DNA of 64,000 nt from Candidatus Minthosoma equi (lineage in GTDB: Bacteria; Bacteroidota; Bacteroidia; Bacteroidales; Bacteroidaceae). The notes under the pieces were generated by a model. The model did no database searches. It was not told where the DNA came from and saw nothing but the letters and a program-made list of their open reading frames with translations. Numbering within the stretch: the stretch's first letter is position 1; every line of letters starts with the position of its first letter. Of this stretch, positions 41,463 to 49,756 are shown one piece after another. The position numbers and the translations under genes were made by a program. The stretch is taken from assembly GCA_018064885.1 (NCBI GenBank), contig JAGHUI010000018.1, positions 33,590 through 97,589 of the forward strand. Reading direction: 5' to 3'.

Positions 41463-42965
41463 ATGATGATACCTGGGACATTGGAGGAGCGTATGAGGTT
41501 GCGCAGGGAGCTGAGGCTCTTTGTGCAAGGCAAGGCGTTGTGTCCGCCAGTGTCGCTGAAGCAGTTGGAGGTGTTGGCTGAGGAGTTTGTGGAGTGTTTG
41601 GAGTTGAGGGAGTTGAATGAGTTGAGGGAGTTGAGGGGGTTGAGTGAGTTGAGGTCTTGGTTGATGGTGGAGATTAACAATCAGTTGTGGGTGGATGTGA
41701 TTGCGGCGATTCCATACGAGCGACGATTGCTGATGCTGCCTAAGTGCTTGAGTAAGTATGGGGAGTGTGAGGGTGAGTTTGACGAGTTTGGATTGCTTTG
41801 TCATAGATGTGGCAGGTGCTATATTCCTGCTATTCAGGATAGAGCGGAGCAGTTAGGTTCGCTGAGCATTGTGGCAGAGGGCTTCACGCAAGTGATAGAG
41901 CTGATAGAGAATAATGTGGTGGATGCTGTGATCGGCGTGAGCTGCTTGGATTCGCTGGAGAAAGCGTTTCCGCTGCTGGTGAGTCATGCCGTACCAGGAT
42001 TGGCTGTTGCGCTGAACGATTCGGGATGCAGAGATACGCATGTGGATGGCGAGTATGTGGAAGAGCTGTTGTCGATGATTTCGCCAGAGGAGCATGTGCT
42101 GCTTGACCATGACGCAATAAAAGGACAGATAGATAATTGGTTCAAGAGAGAGGAACTTGAGTGCGTGATGGGCAGAGGCGAGGATAAGACATCGAAGGTG
42201 TGCTTGGATTGGATGCTGAGCGGTGGCAAGAGATGGAGACCATACCTGCTTTGTTCTGTTTATCAGGCAATAACGGGTGATAGCTGCATGAACGAGAATG
42301 TGCGTCGTGCTGCCATTGCCGTAGAGTGCTTCCATAAGGCATCGCTGATTCATGATGACATTGAGGATAAGGACGATACGCGATACGGTTTGCCAACGGT
42401 GAACAGCATGTATGGTGATGCATACGCCATAAATGCTGGCGATGCTCTGTTAGGACAGGGCTACAGAATCTTGGCTCAGAGCAACGATGTGGAGCTGGTG
42501 CGACTGATTGCCGATGCTCATGCTTCGCTGTGCAAGGGACAGGGAGACGAACTGGAGTGGTGCGCTAATCCGCATCCGATAGATCTGGATTTCTCGCTTG
42601 GGATATTCAGAAACAAAACTGTGCCTGCGTTTGAGGTTTCGCTGCTTCTTGGTCTTGCCTGCACGGGCAATCATGTGCATCTGCGACCAATGTTGAAGGC
42701 GTATTCGGAGGCGTTAGGCATTGCTTATCAGTTGAAGGATGATCTTGAGGATTTCCACGATGATAATGAGCTTGCTATGCGTCCGTCGGCTGTCTATGCC
42801 TTGAGATGCATGCACCCAGAATGGAGCGATGAGGAGGTGAAGAATGAGATGAAGAGGTTGGTGGGCGAGTACAAGCAGCAGGCACTTGATGCTTTGAATG
42901 ATGTGAATTGCTTGGAACTGAAGCGCTTGCTTTATCAGGTGACGGGGAAGGTGGTTAGAGGTTAG
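41463..42965 (+). CDS. DUF116-polyprenyl synthase fusion
   Basis: Residues about 85-215 match DUF116: LPKCL (C95), C102, then CHRCGRCY (C113, C116, C119) and a region with VVDAVIGVSCLDSLEKAF. DUF116 is a Cys-rich, probably metal-binding domain of unknown function. Residues about 240-495 are a trans-isoprenyl diphosphate synthase: GGKRWRPYL, first Asp-rich motif DDIED (298-302), GDALLGQGY, and second motif KDDLED (426-430). Both Asp-rich motifs are intact, so it should elongate allylic diphosphates with IPP. Residues 45-66 are a Leu/Glu repeat (ELRELNELRELRGLSELRS) from a slipped DNA repeat. The product presumably feeds the adjacent cyclases. The C-terminal VVRG and stop come from a GTTAGAG repeat. 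Confidence 0.85.
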   Translation: MMIPGTLEERMRLRRELRLFVQGKALCPPVSLKQLEVLAEEFVECLELRELNELRELRGLSELRSWLMVEINNQLWVDVIAAIPYERRLLMLPKCLSKYGECEGEFDEFGLLCHRCGRCYIPAIQDRAEQLGSLSIVAEGFTQVIELIENNVVDAVIGVSCLDSLEKAFPLLVSHAVPGLAVALNDSGCRDTHVDGEYVEELLSMISPEEHVLLDHDAIKGQIDNWFKREELECVMGRGEDKTSKVCLDWMLSGGKRWRPYLLCSVYQAITGDSCMNENVRRAAIAVECFHKASLIHDDIEDKDDTRYGLPTVNSMYGDAYAINAGDALLGQGYRILAQSNDVELVRLIADAHASLCKGQGDELEWCANPHPIDLDFSLGIFRNKTVPAFEVSLLLGLACTGNHVHLRPMLKAYSEALGIAYQLKDDLEDFHDDNELAMRPSAVYALRCMHPEWSDEEVKNEMKRLVGEYKQQALDALNDVNCLELKRLLYQVTGKVVRG

Positions 42966-42982
42966 TGGTTAGAGGTTAGAGT

Positions 42983-43651
42983 ATGAGATTACCGTTATTA
43001 ATAAAAGTTTATATAGGTCTTCGGAAGGGATGGAACAGGTTGACGCCTGAGGCGAAGGTGCTGGTGAGAGAGTTTGTGAAGTCGCAGGAGAGGAATGGTG
43101 AGTATGTGAATGGCGGCGGTAAGGTGGATGAGTATTACACTCAGTTTGGAAAGGTGCTTGAGGCGGTGTTCTCGCCAATGAAGGTTGTAATGTTGCCTGC
43201 TATGCATTTGGCTGTAAAAGAGTCGCTTGATAAGGATACTCTGTATGGGACGTTCTTCCGTTTCATTTATGATGAGATGAGATTTCGCGGCAGTAAGAGT
43301 GTTGATGTTGAGAGACCTAAGACGATGACTACGAACGCTGTGTGCAGCATACTGGCTATGAGTCATCAGCGAGGAGCAATGATTGATGAAGAATTAGTTA
43401 AGTGGCTGAAAGATAGACAGGACGAGACGGGAGGATTCTATGCAAGCGAAATGGCTCCTGTACCAGATTTGCTGACTACGGCTGTGGCGCTATTCACGTT
43501 GAGGTTGATAGGCGAGAAGGCAAAGAGTGCAAGGGATTTTATAGATGCACATTGGATGGAGAACGGCGGATTTGCGCCAACGATTTTTGATGAGTATAGT
43601 GATGTGGAGTATGTGTTTTATGGTTTATTGGCTTTAGGAGCAAATGAATAG
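42983..43651 (+). CDS. Alpha/alpha-barrel terpene-cyclase/prenyltransferase-like protein (half-size)
   Basis: This 222-aa protein has tandem helical repeats with TTNAVCSILAMSHQRG, VKWLKDRQDETGGFYASE and FIDAHWMENGGFAPT; the DE.GGF and ENGGF turns are the QW-type motifs of the squalene cyclase/prenyltransferase alpha-alpha toroid. It lacks a DxDD motif and is too short for a complete cyclase. It overlaps the next gene by 8 bp, and the two products may work as a heteromer, analogous to the beta and gamma halves of class II cyclases. It could also be a substrate-binding accessory. Function in catalysis is not shown. Confidence 0.65.
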   Translation: MRLPLLIKVYIGLRKGWNRLTPEAKVLVREFVKSQERNGEYVNGGGKVDEYYTQFGKVLEAVFSPMKVVMLPAMHLAVKESLDKDTLYGTFFRFIYDEMRFRGSKSVDVERPKTMTTNAVCSILAMSHQRGAMIDEELVKWLKDRQDETGGFYASEMAPVPDLLTTAVALFTLRLIGEKAKSARDFIDAHWMENGGFAPTIFDEYSDVEYVFYGLLALGANE

Positions 43652-45386
43652 AGAGAATTTGAAGGAAATGCAAGCGGATGCTTTTGAGAGGCTCAGGAAG
43701 AGCCGATCGGAAGATGGGATGTGGAGGGGCATGCTTTCGAGCAGCGCCATTTCTACATCGGTTAGCGTGTTTGCGTTGCAGAGAATAGACTCTATGAAAT
43801 ATAAATATGAGGTTGACCGAGGGGTGGAGTGGCTGAAAAGCACAATGAAGGAGGATGGATCGTGGGGAGATTCGGTAGAGAGTCCATCGAACATGACGGC
43901 AACGCTGCTGACGTATGTCTCGATGTATGCTGTCGGCAAGGCATCGGAGAAGACGAGAGCGTTCTTGAATGGTAAGTTTGGCGGTGATACGGAGGAAGTA
44001 TTGATAAAGGGTGTGCTGGATTATTATGGCAAAGACCTGACATTCTCTGTGCCAATACTGATGATGTGCGCGTTGGCTGGAGTGGTGAGCAACTGGAAGA
44101 AGATTCCGCCTTTTCCATTCGAGTTGGCAACTCTGCCGCAGCGGTTCTTTAGATACTTGAATTTGCCTGTGGTGAGTTATGCTATACCTGCATTGATTGC
44201 CATTGGCATTTGTCAGATGAAGAAGAAGGGTGGAGTGTTTTCGCCTGTGCGCAGCTTGTTCATTCCTAAGGCGATGAAGGTGCTGGCGAAGATGCAGCCT
44301 GCCGATGGCGGCTATCTTGAAGCAGCTCCATTGACGGCTTTCGTGAGCATGTGTTTGGCAGAAGGAGGGTTCAGAGAACATGAGGTAACGAAGCGATGCG
44401 CGAAGTTCCTTGTAAGTACGGTGAGAGAGGATGGCGCTTGGCCGATTGATACTAATTTGAGCGGCTGGGTGACGAGCTTGGCGGGAAAGGTGTTGAACGA
44501 AAACTATAACGAAAACGAAAACGAAAACGAAAACTATAACGGGAACGAAAAGAGGAGATTGGCGGCGATTATAAGGCGAAATGCTACGAAAGAGGTTCAT
44601 CCCTTCACAGGGGCAATTGCTGGTGGTTGGGGATGGAGCGACTTGAGTGGTTCGGTGCCTGATGGCGATGATACGAGTGGTGCGCTGGTGGCTCTTCATC
44701 ATCTTTTGAATGGTGAGTCATGCGAGGAGGTTGAGAATGGATTGAAATGGCTGATGTGGCTGCAGAATAATGACGGCGGAATGCCTACATTCTGCAAGGG
44801 ATGGGGAAAGTTGCCGTTCGATAGAAGCACGCCTGACATTACGGCACATGCCATGCTGGCAATGGGATTGTGGATGCCATCGCTGAAAGGCGAGTTGAAG
44901 GTGAAGGTTGAGAAGAGCTACGGACGTATGCTTGAGTGGATGAAGAAGACGTCGGATTGCGAGGGATGGGTGCCATTGTGGTTTGGCGATCAGGATGCTG
45001 AGGATGAGAAAGCGCCTGTTTATGGTACGGCAACTGCTATTGACTATCTGATGCAGAGTGAGCAGGAAGAAGGCATGGAACTTGCTGCCGACAAGGTTGA
45101 GTTTCTGCTTAAGTGCCAGAACGAAGATGGTGGCTGGGGAGGCAATAAGGGTGTGAGGTCGAAGGTGACTTATACGAGTCGTGTGCTTGCAGCCCTTGCT
45201 CATTTCCCTAACAAATATGATGATGCAAAGGAGAGAGGATGGGTTTATCTGTATGGACGATTCAAGCAAGGAACGCTTTATGATAATGAACCTATCGGTT
45301 TGTATTTCTCTCGATTATGGTATTCGGAAGAGATGTATAATGTGACATTTCTGCTGCATGCGATTAGGTTAGGGGTTAGAGGTTAG
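43644..45386 (+). CDS. Class II terpene cyclase-like protein (squalene-hopene cyclase fold)
   Basis: At 580 aa it is slightly shorter than squalene-hopene cyclases (about 630). QW-type repeats include KEDGSWGDS (about 70), NNDGGMPTF and NEDGGWGGN (from D495). VPDGDDTSGAL (D340, D342, D343) matches the DxDD proton-donor motif of class II cyclases, and FDRSTPDITAHAMLAM and PVYGTATAIDYL match conserved stretches after it. It should therefore cyclise a long isoprenoid by protonation, substrate unknown. A low-complexity NENYNENENENENYNGNEKRR-like linker (about 290-311) comes from a GAAAAC microsatellite. An internal hydrophobic stretch (about 160-185) could be the membrane-binding channel region. 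The last codons come from a GTTAGGG repeat. Confidence 0.8.
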   Translation: MNRENLKEMQADAFERLRKSRSEDGMWRGMLSSSAISTSVSVFALQRIDSMKYKYEVDRGVEWLKSTMKEDGSWGDSVESPSNMTATLLTYVSMYAVGKASEKTRAFLNGKFGGDTEEVLIKGVLDYYGKDLTFSVPILMMCALAGVVSNWKKIPPFPFELATLPQRFFRYLNLPVVSYAIPALIAIGICQMKKKGGVFSPVRSLFIPKAMKVLAKMQPADGGYLEAAPLTAFVSMCLAEGGFREHEVTKRCAKFLVSTVREDGAWPIDTNLSGWVTSLAGKVLNENYNENENENENYNGNEKRRLAAIIRRNATKEVHPFTGAIAGGWGWSDLSGSVPDGDDTSGALVALHHLLNGESCEEVENGLKWLMWLQNNDGGMPTFCKGWGKLPFDRSTPDITAHAMLAMGLWMPSLKGELKVKVEKSYGRMLEWMKKTSDCEGWVPLWFGDQDAEDEKAPVYGTATAIDYLMQSEQEEGMELAADKVEFLLKCQNEDGGWGGNKGVRSKVTYTSRVLAALAHFPNKYDDAKERGWVYLYGRFKQGTLYDNEPIGLYFSRLWYSEEMYNVTFLLHAIRLGVRG

Positions 45387-45417
45387 GGGTTAGAGGTTAG
45401 AGAAATTTATATTAAAG

Positions 45418-46848
45418 ATGAAGATAAATAAATTGACTTTGATAACAGTTGGGTTAGTGGTGTTCTACCTTATAGTTTTGGTAGGATGGCATTTATATGA
45501 TCCAACGCGTGGGTTTACAGAGGCAGTGCCAGGGGCAGATAATCGTCCTGAAGGTAGTGCGAGAAAGGCAGATGATGTGGTCATTGGTGAGTATTTCATC
45601 AAGGATGAGGGCGATGTGGCTGCAAGTGAACTGAAGGGCGAATGGGCATGTTTTCGTGGCGCTAACCATGACAACATTGCTGTTAATGCTCAGCCGATGT
45701 CGCTGGTAAAAGGTGATTTTAAGGAAATGTGGTCGGTGGAGACAGGTGAAGGTCATGCCGCTCCTGTCATCTCTGAAGGCAAGGCGTATGTGCTTGACTA
45801 TGAAGAAGCAACAAGTTCTGATGCTCTGCGCTGCTTTGACCTGACAACAGGCAAGCAATTGTGGAAGAGAAGGTATAGAGTGCCGATGAAGAGAAATCAT
45901 GGATTCTCTCGCACCATTCCTGCCATAATTAAGAATAATATAGTAACTATCGGCCCTGAAGGTCATGTGATGTGCTGCGACAAAGTGAGCGGTGATATGA
46001 AGTGGTCGATAGACATGAAGAAGAGATTTGAAAGTGAGATACCATTCTGGTACACAGGGCAATGTCCGCTGATAGAGGACGATGTGTTAGTGCTTGCTCC
46101 TGCAGGCAAGGACACGCTGATGATAGGTGTTGATGTGAATACTGGCAATACGGTTTGGGGTACGCCAAACTCGGTTGGATTCAAGATGTCGCATTCGTCA
46201 GTAATGCCAATGACACTTGGAGGAACTCACACTTATTTATATATAGGAGTTGGTGGCGTGTGTGGCGTAAGCGCAGAGAAGGGTTCGGAAGGACAGCTCT
46301 TGTGGAGTGCTACAAAATGGCAGCCATCGGTTGTCGCACCATCGCCAATGCAGGTGTCTCAGAATCAGGTGTTCCTCGTGGCTGGCTATGGTGCTGGCGG
46401 TGCAATGCTGCAAGTGAGCAAGTCGGGTGCTGGCTGGAACGCTTCGATAACCGACAGCTACAAGGCTTCGGCAGGCATGTCGAGCGAACAGCAGACACCA
46501 ATCAACTACAAAGGCACACTGATCACCATTCTGCCTAAGGACGGCGGTGGCATGAGAGAGCGTCTTGCTATGTATTCACCATCAAATCTGCATAACCCAA
46601 TTTGGACTTCTGCTGCTGACGAGCGTTTCGGCTTAGGTCCTTACATCATAGTGGATGACAAACTCTTTGCCTTCAAGGAAGATGGCGAATTGTACGTTTA
46701 CAGCGTTAGCGCTAAGTCCATGAGCTTGATAAAGAAGCAGAGAGTGATGGAAGAAGGTATCGATGCCTGGGGACCAATGGCTTACGCTGATGGTTACCTT
46801 GTGATGAGAGATTCTAAGAATATAAAATGTCTGAAAGTATTTGAATAA
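45418..46848 (+). CDS. Membrane-anchored PQQ-type beta-propeller protein
   Basis: One N-terminal transmembrane segment (residues about 8-27) serves as signal anchor. From about residue 75, blades carry the quinoprotein signature (CFDLTTGKQLWKRRY, VDVNTGNTVWGTP, CDKVSGDMKWSID), so the fold is a seven- or eight-bladed PQQ-like propeller in the periplasm. WACFRGANHDN near residue 80 is the W..frG.n..g start shared by the other propellers of this operon. Family members either bind PQQ or act as cofactor-free scaffolds (like BamB); no PQQ synthesis genes are seen here. Stop and next start overlap by 1 base. Confidence 0.75.
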   Translation: MKINKLTLITVGLVVFYLIVLVGWHLYDPTRGFTEAVPGADNRPEGSARKADDVVIGEYFIKDEGDVAASELKGEWACFRGANHDNIAVNAQPMSLVKGDFKEMWSVETGEGHAAPVISEGKAYVLDYEEATSSDALRCFDLTTGKQLWKRRYRVPMKRNHGFSRTIPAIIKNNIVTIGPEGHVMCCDKVSGDMKWSIDMKKRFESEIPFWYTGQCPLIEDDVLVLAPAGKDTLMIGVDVNTGNTVWGTPNSVGFKMSHSSVMPMTLGGTHTYLYIGVGGVCGVSAEKGSEGQLLWSATKWQPSVVAPSPMQVSQNQVFLVAGYGAGGAMLQVSKSGAGWNASITDSYKASAGMSSEQQTPINYKGTLITILPKDGGGMRERLAMYSPSNLHNPIWTSAADERFGLGPYIIVDDKLFAFKEDGELYVYSVSAKSMSLIKKQRVMEEGIDAWGPMAYADGYLVMRDSKNIKCLKVFE

Positions 46849-47882
46849 TGAAAAATATAGATAGACGAAAGTTTCTGAAGATAACTGGTTCGGTAGCAAT
46901 AGGAGGCTTGTTCCTTTCTGTTGTGGGAAACGGATTGTGGAAGATGTTCACTCGTCCCGACAAATTGTTCTATGGTGACAGAAAGGACAAGGGATTTGAC
47001 TTGGTGAGCGATGACGGCAATTTCGTTTCTCCATACAGACGCACGTTCGGCTTCGTGGCTCCCGACGAGATTACTGCATTCGACGTAGAAGGAGGAAGCA
47101 TCTATCTTGCCACTCCTAATAATATCTATGTGTATGGGTTGAGCGGCGAATTGCAGACAAACTTCCCTGTGCCAAGCGATTTGAGAGATATTGCTCTTTT
47201 CGATGGTAAGCTTTTTGCTCTTTTCCCAACAAGAATCGAGGTGTATGATAGAGACGGAGAGATGGAACGAAGCTGGGATGCATGCAGCGAAAATTCCGAC
47301 TATTGCTCGCTCGCTGTGTGTGGCGAGGGTGTGTTCGTAACTGATGCTGCCAACAAGAACATTTGCAAATATAATATTGACGGAACGCTTGCGAAGTTCA
47401 TAAATAGTCCTAAGGGATTTGTTGTGCCAAGCTATTGCTTTGCGATTGCTGTGATGGACGGAAAGCTGTTCTGCTCAAACCCAGGAAGACATCAGGTGGA
47501 GCAATATACGCTGGACGGCGATTTTGTGACGGCATTCGGAAAGTCGGGTGCTGGCAAGGGAGAGTTCAGCGGTTGCTGCAATCCAGCAATCATCACTCCT
47601 GCCAATGGAGGCGAATTGCTGACATCGGAGAAGGGAGTGCCTCGCGTGAGCTGCTATGATAAGAATGGCAAGTTCAGAAGCTTGCTTCTTGATAGCAAGG
47701 CACTTGGAGGTGGACACAAGGCATACGATGTGCGTGTGATGAAGGATAAACTGATTGTGGCAGGAGGAGATAAGGTGTCGGTGTTCCAGTATAATAAAAG
47801 TAAGAATCAGGAAACTGAATGCGGACGTTGCGATAAGGAATGTCCGTTGAAAAAGACCCTCTCCCCAAACCCTCTCCCGTAA
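46848..47882 (+). CDS. Tat-exported NHL/six-bladed beta-propeller protein
   Basis: DRRKFLKITG (residues 5-14) plus a hydrophobic stretch is a Tat signal. The body has ITAFDVEGGSIYLATPNNIYVYGLSG, LFALFPTRIEVYDRDGEM, VFVTDAANKNICKYNIDG, LFCSNPGRHQVEQYTLDGDF and FGKSGAGKGEFSGCCNPA, typical of NHL-repeat six-bladed propellers. Tat export suggests folding with a cofactor or partner before transport. Near the C-terminus ECGRCDKECPL has four Cys in a CxxCxxxC-like array that might hold a metal or be part of a degraded Fe-S site. The final TLSPNPLP arises from a REP-like palindrome. It directly precedes a Tat-exported polyferredoxin, a likely partner. Confidence 0.75.
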   Translation: MKNIDRRKFLKITGSVAIGGLFLSVVGNGLWKMFTRPDKLFYGDRKDKGFDLVSDDGNFVSPYRRTFGFVAPDEITAFDVEGGSIYLATPNNIYVYGLSGELQTNFPVPSDLRDIALFDGKLFALFPTRIEVYDRDGEMERSWDACSENSDYCSLAVCGEGVFVTDAANKNICKYNIDGTLAKFINSPKGFVVPSYCFAIAVMDGKLFCSNPGRHQVEQYTLDGDFVTAFGKSGAGKGEFSGCCNPAIITPANGGELLTSEKGVPRVSCYDKNGKFRSLLLDSKALGGGHKAYDVRVMKDKLIVAGGDKVSVFQYNKSKNQETECGRCDKECPLKKTLSPNPLP

Positions 47883-47905
47883 AGGGCGAGGGAGACCATC
47901 CGGAG
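47855..47905. repeat. REP-like palindromic element at a gene end
   Basis: GACCCTCTCCCCAAACCCTC then TCCCGTAAAGGGCGAGGGAG, a longer member of the dispersed family. It encodes the last residues and the stop codon of the NHL-propeller gene and covers the following gap. Confidence 0.75.
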
Positions 47906-47926
47906 GAATTTGTAAACTAAATATTT

Positions 47927-48502
47927 ATGAAAAAAGACGATAAATTGAAGAGTCCTATGGATCGCAGAGATTTTCTGCGAACTTGTGGAACGTTCATAGC
48001 GGCTGGAGCAGCACTTTCTGTTGGTGGTGCTTTGGCAACAAAGGCGAAAGGCAGGGATGGTGATGTATTCTGGCAGATTGATCCTTTTGCTTGCACTCAA
48101 TGTGGCAGATGCGCAACTGACTGTGTGTTGCCCGTTTCGGCAGTTAAGTGTTTCCATGCCAATAAGGTGTGTGGCTATTGCGACCTGTGTGGCGGCTACT
48201 ACCGACCAAGCGTGAAGGACTTGAATACTGCTGCAGAGAATCAGATGTGTCCAACTGGTGCCATCACTCGTAAGTTTGTAGAGGAACCATATTTTGAATA
48301 TACAATTGATGAGAACCTCTGCAACGGATGCGGCAAGTGCGTGAAGGGATGCACTTCGTTTGGTAATGGCTCGCTGTTCCTTCAGATTCAGCAGGATCTG
48401 TGCCAGAACTGCAACGAGTGTGAGATTGCTAAGGTTTGTCCTTCTGATGCGATAAAGAGAGTTTCGTATGATGAAGCATATAAATTGAAAGACCATGCGT
48501 AG
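47927..48502 (+). CDS. Tat-exported polyferredoxin
   Basis: MDRRDFLRTCG with a following Ala/Gly-rich hydrophobic stretch (residues 11-40) is a Tat signal. Cys arrays follow: CTQCGRCATDC, CGYCDLC, MCPTGAI, CNGCGKCVKGC and CQNCNECEIAKVCP, sufficient for three or four [4Fe-4S] clusters. This is the layout of periplasmic electron-carrier subunits such as NrfC or HmcB. The gene overlaps the NapH-like gene by 8 bp, so the two products probably interact: an exported polyferredoxin receiving electrons from, or giving them to, the membrane subunit. Confidence 0.85.
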   Translation: MKKDDKLKSPMDRRDFLRTCGTFIAAGAALSVGGALATKAKGRDGDVFWQIDPFACTQCGRCATDCVLPVSAVKCFHANKVCGYCDLCGGYYRPSVKDLNTAAENQMCPTGAITRKFVEEPYFEYTIDENLCNGCGKCVKGCTSFGNGSLFLQIQQDLCQNCNECEIAKVCPSDAIKRVSYDEAYKLKDHA

Positions 48503-49754
48503 AAAAATAATAACATTAACGTCAGCTCTGTATTGCTTGCAAGGATTCGCTGAGGCGCGCTTCCCTAAGCCTGACTTTACTTCTGGTTATCAATACCCGG
48601 AAATTCTGCATTCTGTGCCAATGGAACAAGTGTGGAACGTGGTTGATATTGTGCTGCTTGTGGCAATGATGTCGGCTGTGGTGTGGGCTGCCTACAAGAA
48701 GAGAAGCAGAGCCGTTATTTATTCAATGTCGGTGATTTCGGTGTTGTACTATGGATTCTTCCGTAGCGGATGTGTGTGCAGCGTCGGTTCTATTCAGAAC
48801 ATGATTCTCGCAATGGTTGATCCAACGTACAACTTGTCATGGTATGTGCTGTTGCTGTTCTTGCTGCCAATCATTTTCGCCGTTCTCTTCGGACGTGTGT
48901 TCTGTTCGGGTGTCTGTCCATTGGGTGCTTTGCAGGAATTGGTGAATGTGAAGAACTTCCGCATTTCAAGAGCCGTTTCAGCAACTCTTTCAGTTATACC
49001 TTGGATATACCTCGCATTCACTATTCTCTATGCAGCAACACGAAGCCAGTTCCTAATATGTCGCTTCGACCCATTTGTAGGCATCTTCCGTTTGGGAGGT
49101 GACTTTGGAATGATTCTCTTTGGCGTTGGTTTGCTGATTCTGTCGGTTTTCGTAGGACGACCATTCTGCCAGTTCCTCTGCCCTTATGGAGCTTTGCTGA
49201 GCGTGTTTAGTTCTTTGTCTTGGAAAAAACTCGACATTACAAAAGATACTTGCATCAATTGTGCTCTTTGTGGCAAGTCATGTCCTGTTGATGCTATTCG
49301 CTCACCTCAGTCAAGCAAGGTGAAAGAAGCGAGGTCTAAGGGCGTAAATCGTATCATTCTCTTTGCCGTTCTCCTTCCTCTATTCGTGGCTGCAGGCTCT
49401 TTGTTCGTAGGCACTAACAGCGACACTCTAAGTCTTGCAAACAAGAGGGTTTATCTGTATGAGCAGTTGATGGAGAAGGAAGCGAACCCAGAGATGGAAG
49501 AATCTCTTGAGATAGAGACGTTCAACGCAATGGGCGGCAATGTGGAGGAATTGAAAACGGAGGTTGATGAGATAAAGCATCAGTATTCTGTCTATTCTTA
49601 TATTATAGGCGCATTGATAGGTTTCGTCATCGGCTTCAAACTGCTGAAGCTTTCGTTGAAGCGTTCGCGCAAGACATACGAGATAAGTTCTGCAAAATGC
49701 ACTATGTGCGGTAAATGTTTTAATTATTGTCCTCAAAACTTGAAAAAGAAATAA
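48495..49754 (+). CDS. NapH/NosR-type membrane Fe-S protein
   Basis: About five or six transmembrane helices alternate with GRVFCSGVCPLGAL (about 133-146) and GRPFCQFLCPYGALL (about 219-233), the duplicated CxxxCP motif of NapH, NosR and CcoG proteins. A ferredoxin CINCALCGKSCP lies near residue 253, and a further CTMCGKCFNYCP near 401 after another helix, so it carries at least two [4Fe-4S] clusters. The short N-terminal stretch (YCLQGFAEARFPKPDF) looks like a signal followed by a periplasmic loop. Proteins of this type move electrons across or along the membrane, often from quinol. It likely links the cytoplasmic NADH-side proteins and the exported polyferredoxin. Confidence 0.85.
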   Translation: MRRKIITLTSALYCLQGFAEARFPKPDFTSGYQYPEILHSVPMEQVWNVVDIVLLVAMMSAVVWAAYKKRSRAVIYSMSVISVLYYGFFRSGCVCSVGSIQNMILAMVDPTYNLSWYVLLLFLLPIIFAVLFGRVFCSGVCPLGALQELVNVKNFRISRAVSATLSVIPWIYLAFTILYAATRSQFLICRFDPFVGIFRLGGDFGMILFGVGLLILSVFVGRPFCQFLCPYGALLSVFSSLSWKKLDITKDTCINCALCGKSCPVDAIRSPQSSKVKEARSKGVNRIILFAVLLPLFVAAGSLFVGTNSDTLSLANKRVYLYEQLMEKEANPEMEESLEIETFNAMGGNVEELKTEVDEIKHQYSVYSYIIGALIGFVIGFKLLKLSLKRSRKTYEISSAKCTMCGKCFNYCPQNLKKK

Positions 49755-49756
49755 CA

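Noticed and set aside
43539..44702. Minus-strand 387-codon frame opposite the terpene cyclase
   Set aside because: Arg/His/Ser-rich shadow caused by codon bias of the cyclase gene; no motif.
43644..45386. Ordinary hopanoid pathway
   Set aside because: No squalene synthase (HpnCDE) genes are in the window; only the cyclase fold and a radical SAM gene match.
45418..46848. PQQ-dependent alcohol dehydrogenase
   Set aside because: Repeats match the fold, but no heme site, no vicinal Cys pair and no PQQ synthesis genes were seen.
49727..49756. Upstream start for the three-helix propeller protein
   Set aside because: It overlaps the NapH-like gene end and adds a charged stretch before the signal anchor; ATG 49757 is better.
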